Below, piece by piece: positions 55,192 to 64,000 of a DNA stretch of 64,000 nucleotides. The position numbers were made by a program, and so were the translations under genes. The stretch covers positions 1,040,233 to 1,104,232 of the forward strand of contig CM057068.1 of the NCBI GenBank assembly GCA_029945375.1, in the 5' to 3' direction. Position 1 is the stretch's first letter. Every line of letters begins with the position of its first letter. Source of the stretch: Agaricus subrufescens. Its lineage: Eukaryota > Basidiomycota > Agaricomycetes > Agaricales > Agaricaceae. The notes below the pieces were generated by a model. That model saw nothing but the letters and a program-made list of their open reading frames with translations, did no database searches and was not told the DNA's origin.

Positions 55192-56398
55192 TCCACCAGA
55201 ACGAGGATAAAATTGGAACAGACCAGCTGTCCAGGCACCGCTGATCATCACAATCGATAATACCTCAACCCCCAAATAGTTGACAAGCAAAAAAAAGGGA
55301 ACAGAAAATGTATCACCAACATGCAGCCACCAATGTATGATACCCAGAGAACTGCCATGATATGTGGTATGGAACACCCTCATTATGTCAGTTGGTAGAG
55401 TATGACAGATACCGCGCGCCAATTGGAATTGAATGGAGGGAACAACATCACAACTAGTTGGTGTAGCTAAGCCCAAACTTGAGCTACGTATAGCGGTGAG
55501 CAGTAGGTTCATTTCCTAGTGCAATGGTGATCGGGCTATGCCTGATCTGTCTCTTTTATTTCTATTCTTACGGTCACTGGTTATTTAAGTAGAAATCCTG
55601 TACTTAAGTTGTACATTGGCTTCCCCTGAGATGGAATGACCCACAGCTTGACGATTTCTCTTCTCTGACAGTATCAGCACCAGACGCCATGAGCGCGCTG
55701 TATTTGTACCATCGAGTTGTCAATGGGAGGTCCCACTGAGGTCACCCGCCGACCTCATTTGTTGAACGAACTCATGTCCTTCAATGTGTTGTACCCACTT
55801 TTCACCGACCACTGATCTTCAAGTGTGACATGAACCTAGTCCGCTTGCCGATGGTGGCCACAATTTGACATAGTCACGACCTCCATTTCTTTTCTGGAGC
55901 ATGAAGTGTCACATTTATTGCAGCAGAAAATGAGGAACAATCAAAAACAAACTATTTTCGGAGAGGCAGTGACAGGGAGACCTGTTGTTGTTGATATGAA
56001 GACGGTTAAGTATTGCTCTTACAGAGCAGAGATTGCTTCTGCGGGCCACAGGCACTAACGGAAAATTGTCATCTCAGTCTGCTCTGGCCCAAAGAAGTCG
56101 GACTGGGTCATTGGGAAGGACACGCGGCCAGGCGATGAAGACGAAAAGAAAATAGCGTGCGCTTGCTGTCCATCAATGTCACACGACAAATACCGAATAT
56201 AACTAGTTCGCTAATGGGCGCAACAGAAATTGACTCGCCAGGTAAGCTACTCATTGGAAATAGCCCGCATGTGACCAATCGTTCAGTCTTATACCAGGTC
56301 ATTGGTGACCTTTGAAGAATACATAAGTAAGATTACACTAACTTCAATATGATCTAATTACAAACGTAGCAAAGCTGAAGGTTTTGATAGACTACAGA
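55192..56398. other. Intergenic region between DUF6533 copies D and E
   Basis: The part nearest 55191 is the upstream region of copy D. The remainder shows no family motifs on either strand; the minus ORFs 55512-55075 and 56302-56108 are not supported. Confidence 0.5.
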
Positions 56399-58118
56399 CT
56401 ACTGAGACATGGCACCTTCAATGTTCCCTGAGTGACCACCAAATGTCCCAGATCTTGCTCGCCTGTTAAATCCACCGATGTCAGTTGTCGTTGCTTTAAA
56501 TTCTTCTACACCCCCACTCAATTGAGGATCACGGAGGTTCAACATTAAGCGAGTTATCATAATAGATGACATGCTACACCAGAGTAGTTTAGAAAATTGG
56601 AAACAATCAGCCGATCATTAGTCCGACGTACATGGTCATTACATTGGTCATCGATGCGCGGTTTGATTGCTGAAAGTATTCAATGGCATCACTTTCAGCC
56701 AGGTCGGAGAATAACTTACATGCACGAGCTGCGGTGTTTCAGTCCAAGCTGAATAGGAAGAGAAGGTGAAAAGATTTTTCAACTCACAACGAGAATGAGA
56801 ATGTTTGCAAGATTGAGAGTAGCAACTACACTATATTGGATTATGTGTCAAAAGACTGAGAACTCATAATCTGTAGTGTTTTCAATTTACCCAAAATATA
56901 CTGCCCCTGTAAGAACAGGATAGTAATTTGTAGTTTGATAGGAATAAATCAGCTAGCCATACGTACCGTCAAACATTATTTTCCTCAACAAACCTATACC
57001 ATTTCCCCTCGGAAGCGTTAGAGTTTTGTAGAGTGTCATAGCAAAAATGACAGCATCAAACACAAACACTCCTGCCCATGCAGCCGCCAAATCTATCATA
57101 TGTGACTATTGATTCGGCTTTTTGCCTGTAACAAGAAACTTCGACGTACAATGGGTCCTACCAACCGTTGTCAATCAGGTTTCAACGCAAAAAGTCTGCC
57201 CCAGGTCCTGACATACCCGCCAACAGTTAGTGTAAAGTGACAACCAAGCAGGGGCTTAGGTGTGTCATGTCCTGGATGTTTTGCCATCAAAATCTTCAAA
57301 GTCAGGTCGATCATTTTCCGACATCATTTAGGAGACTGGATGAAAACCTACAGCCATGATGGAAATTATATATATGCCGACAATTGCAGTAACAGCCAAG
57401 ATACCTGCTCGGTGCTCATACAAGGCGCATATGCGCATCAACATCATGCCTGTATGCGTTGTGTTACTCGATCCTAGATAAATGTTAAGTGTAACGTACA
57501 AGCAATGATGGCCTGCACAACAATCTGCCAAATTACAGTATATCTCTGTATCAATCTGCAACTGAGCCATCCTACTGTCAATAAGCCATACTAAACACCA
57601 GATGCGGTAACAAATCACCTCTGAAATATATCCCTTTGTCAGTATATGCATTGAATGCAAATAATGCCGAGAGCACTAACCCTTGCACTTATTGTTATTT
57701 GATTAAACGAAACTATTGGAATATACCCCAGCAGCGCCAAGTATCGGTTTGTAAAAAAAAGAAGTGCGGCCCAAGTTGGTTTTTGGCCGAATGACCATTT
57801 CCAGAACCTCTCAATTTCAAAATCAAGAGTTAGGAAATAGTCATACACGAGAGGGGCTATTGTTGTAACCCAAACATGTTCGAAATCAGATGTGGTAACA
57901 TGAAACGACCATTGATCAAAACCAAGTACCAAGAGACACTACAGTCACCAATTGTTCCACTGGTCTGAACATCAAATCGTCAGTTGACTGCGCTGATATA
58001 GCGTGTATTCAAGTATGGAAGGGCGCAGTAAAAGTTAATGCCGGAGCGAGGAAACAGCCTCCCCAACACAAGAATGAGAAGAAAAAGGGTATATTGCTCA
58101 CATTGACTGAACAGACAT
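56399..58118 (-). CDS. DUF6533 multi-pass membrane protein, copy E
   Basis: Exon 1 (58118-58102) gives MSVQS and M across a GTGAGC donor. Next are VYDYFLTLDFEIERFWKWSF and FFTNRYLALLGYIPI, ALYEHRAGILAVTAIVGIYI, and VFDAVIFAMTLYKTLTLPRG-like residues. The last exon SSIMITRLMLNLRDPQLSG has a divergent Gly-rich tail ending GAMSQ at 56399. It is the most divergent copy: its tail differs from the NQAGS tail of A-D, and it lacks the GCACAAGCAC element. A TATA-like GCTATATAAT lies near 58264. Middle junctions were not all resolved. Confidence 0.7.
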
Positions 58119-59586
58119 ATCCTGTATTTCCCGAGATGAAGTGCTGGAGGAAAGGGTTGAGTTTATCCGAACAAGCCTGTTGTTGGGGAAGAAGAATCCG
58201 TTCTAGACCTAGATGCGTTTACTGAGCAAGAGCAGGAATATTGATTTTGACGTAGGCCGTGAGCTATATAATGCGCCTGGACTCAGGATCGGGATGGCTA
58301 ATATTGAGATCGGCTGTGTCCACTGAGGTAGCTATGGTCATTGATCATCACAATAGATATTCTCATTCGAGCTCGCGTAGAGTATTACATTTCGCAAAGA
58401 AGTAGCTCTTATGCCTGTTGCGATTATGATAGAGCATCATCAATCAATCAATCATATGATCTTCGTAACCTGGATGAGGTGAGGTTCCAGTACATCAAAC
58501 TTTTTCCATCAAGTATCTATTGGGTCATAATACAGAACGTGGGTCGAGGGTGACCATCAAGAGTTACAGACAAACCATTAGGAAAAGCTGATGGAACTAT
58601 GGATCGAGCTTCTTTCAGCGCAATAGAGTCGGCCACAATCCATCTTTCTATGCTTTTGGCTGCAGACATAGACGGACGCACCAGAGTATCGACGTTTGTG
58701 TGGTCGATAAGTCGTTGTATGGAGATATGTCTAGAGACCAGAAATGGTCTTTAATGGGATCGTAGTTCCCATCCTAGAGATATAATCTAGTGTAGAGGGT
58801 ACCGAAGTCTTTTCCGTGGAGCTTGTTGATGGTCTGATTGATAACGATGACTCTTGTTGCAGGCCCTCGATCGGTACTGCGAGTTGCATCTCTCAGCCTT
58901 GAAGATTGTGATAAGAACAAATGTCTTGGTATAAAACAGAGATACCAACCTCTAAATAGGAAGTTGGTCATGTTTCAATGGCATCCAGCTCCGACGAAGA
59001 AAATAGTACCAAGATGAAAGGTGTGGAGTGAGGGATTCCAGACGGTAAGGTCGGAATAAGGGGAAACTGTTGGGTCGTGCAAAATGTGTCCTCTTACCAG
59101 AGTAATCTCCGTTTTAGCCTTTAGCCTTTCACGAAACAAGTTAGGTGAGTTGGCCATGCGTATAGAGTGTCGTGAGGTCAGAGATGGTTGGGGGCAGGGA
59201 TATTCTCAGATAAGTGGTAGGAAGCAGCGGACTGCGTTGGTGAGGAATTTCCTGCGCCGCGAATGACATAACGTGATAGAATATGGATATAATATGGCAG
59301 TAAGTTGCGGACTGATTCAACTGAGGAGAGCTTGTCCTTGGTCATTCATGAAGGCGACTCAGAAGCGCCGGGATGGATAGGTCAGACCAACCGTGACAGT
59401 GGCTGTGAGGAATTTCATTCTTCTATTGGTTACTTGCGATCCCGCCGCCCCTCGGGTGGACCCAGACTGTAAACCGCCTGTGTAGTTGATACTTGCATTG
59501 CGTTGGGTTCTGAATCACCTGCCTATTCAAAAGACTGTGTATGTAGGGTTTGAGCAGGTGAAATTAAAAAGGGTGGAATAGCTTAC

Positions 59587-59681
59587 ATTGACTCGACACT
59601 CGTGCTCATAACTTCCGTGTTCCATGGCGTGTGGATAAAGTTTTGAATGACAAGGGCGAGGTGGACCTTCGACAATTCCAT
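59587..59681 (-). pseudogene. Relic first exon of a sixth DUF6533 gene
   Basis: The minus strand from ATG at 59681 reads MELSKVHLALVIQNFIHTPW and then VMSTSVES, ending in AT before a GTAAGC donor. Length (95 nt, phase 2) and the SVES-M junction are those of exon 1 in the intact copies. No matching 35-nt exon or YDYFLTL exon is found downstream to 58.2 kb, so the rest of the gene is missing or unrecognisable. Confidence 0.4.
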
Positions 59682-60374
59682 GGAGAGAGATCGCATAGGA
59701 GTTGAGGGGCAAATGTGGCAGTTGAAGAAGAAGTGGGCGCGGTGGGTAGTATCTCAATCAATCGAGTTCTGACATCATGTGCAGCACCGCAGAGGTTGAT
59801 GGTTCCTACTGCATATGGACATACAGGGGTGCGGCACCAGTCGGAGGTATGCGTCAATGATCCAGAGTATCAGTAGGGCGTGTAATATCCGTGCCAACTT
59901 GGCGGCAACGATTCGATAGTGGCGCCCGGACTCGCGGGGTTTGTGGCGATCTGGGACATGTTGACTGGGTAAGAATATCAAATTCAGACCTGGAAGGATT
60001 TCGTACCTTGCCGGGGCCCATAAGATGATTGGTTGTCGCGATCAGGGTTGGAGGATTCGGGCCCACGAAGTTTGCTTGATACACATCATTACCCGTGGGT
60101 AAAAATAGATTCTGTATCAAAAACCCCTGAGCTTAGTATTGCTATGTAGCATGCTTGAGGCCTCGCCTGCGGTGGAGACAAGACGGCTGACTTTAGCTTA
60201 GCATAAAGCCAACGTGGAGATCATTCAAATCAATTGTATTGAGTATCTCTCTCACCCTGCCCCTAATCTCGGAAAACTGAAATTAACCTTATATCAAGCT
60301 GGACCATTTTACATTTACCTGATTTTACTAAATCAGATACTATTGGCCAGCTATTGGACTTCGGGTTCATGATC

Positions 60375-60480
60375 CTGTAGGATCAGACAGGATCAGACAG
60401 TCTGATCAGGGTGGGTCAGAAACAGCAGAATGAGTCAGGCACGTTTAAGATCAGGCAAACGTAAGGGGATCAGGTCAGTT
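60375..60480. repeat. GATCAG-rich short repeat cluster
   Basis: The words GATCAGACAG, CTGATCAG and GATCAGG recur at least six times within about 110 bp, including an inverted pair around 60390-60405. It lies 120 bp beyond the 3' end of P450-2 and may be a small inverted-repeat element. Confidence 0.45.
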
Positions 60481-60599
60481 TTAGTTTTCCGGCACTTGTT
60501 CCCTGATATTATAAATGTATTCAGTTGCTTTATCTGCAGATTACTACTATTCCATTATTTTTAACCGTCAAATGTATTGTTAAAGCAAGGAATCGACAA

Positions 60600-62896
60600 T
60601 TAAGCAGCGTCGCTGAATTCATTCTCCAACACAGCGGATCGAATGGCACGCTCATGGCGATCACTGCGGGGTTTGATCGAACACTTGAAAGGCTTAGGGA
60701 ATCTGGGTGGCCATAAATGTCAAGGTATCGGGTAGAAGAATCCAAGAGGCGACATACACGACTAGTGCGGATAGGTATTCGTGGCTCGGCTCAATGACAT
60801 TGCCATTTTCGTCCACCGCCTTCTTGATGTCAAAGCAATAGATGATAGAAGCGATAGCGACCCAAACGGCAGAAAAAGCCATGTAACGACCAGGGCAGAT
60901 ACGGCGACCAAATCCAAAACAAGCATGCCTAGGGTCTCTGACAGTCTTGTCTATCTTTCCATCTTTTGTGAGGAACCGTTCAGGTTTGAAGGTGAATGGA
61001 TCGGGGTAAACCTCTTCATTATGGAGCATGGCCCTACTCGTTGATTAGTTTACACAATCACTTGAAAGGACAAAACAGTTCATACCAGGCATTCGGGATT
61101 ACAATAGACCCCTTAGGTATTCTGTATCCTTTGTATTCGTCGTCGACCTGTAGGTATCTTGGAATTGCAATCGGCACGACATCCCTCCAGCGAAGTATCT
61201 CCATTGTGATAGCAGTAATATAAGGCAGGTTTTCCTCATCATCGAAGTCCGGAAGGTAGCCAGGTTTAACGACAGAATCAAGTTGAGCCTGAGCTGTCTT
61301 CAGTATCTGAGGGTTCTCGAGCATAGCCAATATGCAAGATGAGATAGCGGCGACAGTCTGCGAATACTTCATGAAACGAAGATAAAGTTCAGCAACAAAA
61401 GAGAAACGTACAGTATCAGAACCAGCTAGTGATTAGTATTAGATTGGCTTGCTGGTGCAACATAATTAACTACTCACCAGCATACATAGTTCCCGCACTA
61501 CAGCGGATGACCTGTTCTTGATAAGCTTCATCGTTTTTCTCTGACGCTCGCTGCAAGCTGTACGAAGTAAACGATGGCTTTGCTTTTCCTTCCGCCTAAC
61601 GAGCTCGATAAATTAATATATGGAGTTCCGAAACCAACATGAGAAACGGACTCACGATCAACTTTTTCGCAGCTTCGAAAGGCATGTCTACCATTTTCAA
61701 GGCAAGTTTCCCCCATTCTCGCGCTTTCTTTTGGAACCCAGCACCAGGCATCCACTCGGGGACGTACTTCAGAATGGGTATCATATCGACAAGGAATGCT
61801 CCTGGGACGGCTGCCGCCACCAGTGGATGCACTCCGCGTTCAGCAGTTTGGATGTATGGATCATTCTTTGGTTTGATATCGAGCCCATAAGCAACGGACA
61901 TGATAGTTTCACCAGCGAGGCTTTGAGAGGCTAATTAGTCCAAGATCAAACTAGAACAAAGAGAAGACATACTATCGAAGATTGCCGATGACGTCGCTAG
62001 GATTGTCGAGCAGGCGTTCAAGCAGATGGTGGGTCGCCTTGAGCTCGTGGGGACGGAAACGAAGGGCAGCAGTTGGGTGGAGAAGCTGATGCATTAATCG
62101 GCGGCTCTTGCGCCTAAATATCAGCTAGTTATGATTCACATCAAGTCTTCCGAGTGGACAAGACGAACCAAAGGTCACCTGATACCTCCTGTTAGCAAAG
62201 CTTGCAGGAGAAAAATCTATTGGACTTACCGTAGGGCATGAAACCAATATTGAATGACCTACAAATCGGTCAGTTGATATCCTTTACAACTGATTACGGC
62301 ACTTACCAGTGCATCTGCAAGAAAGTTTCATCAAGTTACAGATCATCATCCAGTAAAATAAGACTCACCAATTCATCTGTAAAGGACAAGGGGGTCAATT
62401 CCATATATTATGTAGAAGCAAGGGAAAAACGCACTGATCATAGGCATCCTAGCCCTATACGATCAACCAAAATCAGCGCACTTGAATATTTATGCTATCG
62501 TTCAGAAAAGTATCGGGACCACACCCACCGGTCAGAGTAGATGGAAGAACGTCGTTCCATAAGCTCGAGGACAGCGTCAGCCGAGTCAAGAACGATGATG
62601 TTGGTGCCCATTACGGGGACGTGGAGTATGTCAGTATCTGAGCGATCATTCAAAGCGTCCGGTCAAACCTCCATACACCTAGCCATAAAATCAAAAAACT
62701 CACTGAGGTTCTTACTCCATTCATGGTAAGTCTTCCACTCAAATTCGGTTGGCATATCCAACAAGTTACCAATAATGGGCCATCCTTTCGGGCCAGGTGG
62801 CAACGGAAGTGAGGCGTATGCATTGGACTTCTTCAGGTAAAAGTACAAAGCAAGCAGGAAAGACGAGGCGCTTAAGTAAAGATCGACTGAGGGCAT
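60600..62896 (-). CDS. Cytochrome P450 monooxygenase with microexons (P450-2)
   Basis: Fourteen exons on the minus strand: 62896-62704, 62637-62529, 62454-62435, 62376-62369, 62314-62307, 62258-62230, 62178-62169, 62113-61973, 61920-61656, 61595-61478, 61425-61412, 61357-61086, 61033-60758, 60702-60600. They give 521 residues with all phases agreeing. Seen are a membrane anchor (LYLSASSFLLALYFYL), hinge LPLPPGPKGWPIIGN, I-helix AGSDTTVAA, K-helix EILRW, KPERFL and heme loop FGFGRRICPG. Four exons are 8, 8, 10 and 14 nt; together they rebuild MPMINELMHW … FMPYGDLWRKSRRLMHQ. Exons of 193, 109, 265 and 118 nt are the same size as in P450-1, so the two genes share ancestry. Substrate unknown. Confidence 0.9.
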
Positions 62897-62911
62897 TTTT
62901 GCAAGCGGCAA

Positions 62912-64000
62912 GAAGAAGGCGAATAAACAGTTGAGGGGGAGGGATTGGCGAGGGGATCACACTTTATGTGGGTCCGGTATTTGGTTCGGCTGTTCCTCTC
63001 ACAACAAGGCTAGGCAAAAAGAGGGTGGCAATACCAGACCCGAATAGGGTCCCTCAGATTCTACTTGGATCTAAAAAGAAAGGTGAGGTCAGAAGTAACG
63101 GAACCCCAAATAGAAACAGTAGTGTTAAAGATCATGCCGATCTTCTCATCTGGTAAACCTGAAGAGTAACTCCAAATCCTCCCTGATCAAGTTCAGCGCG
63201 ACCAACAATCAACGCGCAAACCCAAACCTCCACAAAAGATAGACGCCTGTCAACTTACTCCGCTCACCTTCGAAGGGAGCTAGGTTTGCGTCGGCCGCCC
63301 AAATTTGCTTGAACATAATTCTAGGAGCCGCACACCCCAAGCCCAACAGGACGCCAAGGCGACATCCAACGTAAAGTAACATCAGGTCACTTTTTAGCAT
63401 CACATGAACCTGGGCACGCCCAGGATTGGACGACAATGGACAAATAAATTATCCACTCACAAGTCTCTCGCAAGACCCGAAATCAATATCATACAACTTG
63501 GACACATGAGATTACACCACCTGCTCTGGAGATAAACAAGGGATAGTAGCCTACTGCATGTCAAACACAAAACCAGACAGGCAACACTGACCAAATTTAG
63601 AACCCGCAGGGACAAACCTGAGAAGTGTACAGGTACGCGTCCGGCCAACTCCGGCCTTCAGCGCCCGACGCCAGCTCCCTAGGTGCCCTTTGGCTACAGT
63701 TCGCTCAGAAAAAGATTCATTCGAACAACTTACCAGGCGTAGTCACCGAGCTTTGGGCAAAATTCTATTACGCAAGCTTGTTTATGAGCGAGGTCATGGG
63801 CATACGGAGTACGCAACGCGCCATCAGAAATGACGTATAGTGGGTACGCATTCTTTGATTACCGGGTGATACTGTGTTAACTTGCTGGCTTGCCGCTTGT
63901 TTATGCAGGCATACGAAAAAGAGGACATTTTCCCAGCAATTTCCACACCGTGAACAGAATCCCAAGGGCATCCCCGGTTAAAACGCGGCGACCCAGCGGC
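62912..64000. other. Terminal kilobase without a supported gene
   Basis: The first part is the promoter side of P450-2. No frame in 63000-64000 shows motifs, membrane segments or splice partners that would support a gene. Confidence 0.5.

Larger units (their letters stand above)
58119..60599. other. Intergenic region, mostly without supported genes
   Basis: It contains the upstream region of copy E, a relic exon (59587-59681) and a GATCAG-rich segment (60230-60490). A minus-strand stretch near 59950-59850 (RIVAAKLARILHALLILWII) looks membrane-like but has no clear gene around it. Other short frames are unsupported. Confidence 0.4.

Noticed and set aside
55075..55512. Minus ORF of 145 codons upstream of DUF6533 copy D
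   Set aside because: It runs through the conserved TATA/GCACAAGCAC promoter of copy D and shows no domain; the same module upstream of copies B and C is non-coding.
1..64000. CRISPR arrays, operons, ribosome binding sites and riboswitches
   Set aside because: The sequence is fungal nuclear DNA with spliceosomal introns; no regular repeat-spacer array was seen and bacterial signals do not apply.

Overview
The window is nuclear DNA of a filamentous fungus, most likely an agaricomycete (mushroom-forming) basidiomycete. Genes carry many short introns of about 45-60 nt. ATP-citrate lyase is encoded as one fused polypeptide. The families present (DUF6533 membrane proteins, F-box proteins of the LDVADAYSIQSVN type, CE16-like GDSL esterases, NACHT-type NTPases, multi-exon P450s) are typical of that group. 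No database was searched; the assignments come from reading translations, splice signals and motifs.

Layout. (1) 1-10589 is one minus-strand Ty3/Gypsy LTR retrotransposon with intact gag, pro and pol. The LTR and primer-binding site lie at its right end; the other LTR is beyond the left edge of the window. Two -1 frameshift sites join gag, pro and pol. Between pol and the missing LTR sits an antisense gene with five introns and its own TATA box. The whole element is densely marked by the heptamer TAGCTAG/CTAGCTA. (2) 10603-11965 holds two plus-strand ORFs of unknown function, the first apparently interrupted by the Gypsy insertion. (3) 12.3-16.8 kb is a decayed Ty1/Copia element with a 3' LTR; many of its stop codons look like CGA to TGA decay. 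(4) 18.4-29.5 kb carries a GDSL relic, an intact F-box gene, an intact GDSL esterase and a divergent NF-X1/FAP1-type zinc-finger gene. These are followed by a rearranged block of decayed copies of all of them, then a small hypothetical gene. (5) 30.8-37.2 kb has a NACHT-like gene, a 5'-truncated DUF6533 copy, a probable membrane-protein gene or pseudogene, a UBL3-like ubiquitin-fold gene and tRNA-iMet. (6) 38.3-41.1 kb has a 12-exon P450 and tRNA-Glu(CTC). (7) 41.3-46.6 kb is a tandem duplication of a unit of about 2.9 kb, each unit with one DUF6533 gene. (8) 47.3-53.0 kb has a secreted GH105-like glycosidase and ATP-citrate lyase. (9) 53.3-58.1 kb has two more DUF6533 genes, with a relic first exon at 59.6 kb. 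(10) 60.6-62.9 kb is a second P450 with 14 exons, including microexons of 8, 8, 10 and 14 nt. The last kilobase shows no gene.

The metabolic genes do not form an obvious pathway cluster. The housekeeping genes (ATP-citrate lyase, the NF-X1 protein, the UBL protein, tRNAs) are interspersed with fast-evolving families. The most unusual items are the Gypsy element (antisense intron-bearing gene, double frameshift, heptamer enrichment) and the DUF6533 array with its shared promoter module. Exon boundaries given here are my own splice predictions. For most multi-exon genes the exon phases add up to an uninterrupted reading frame.
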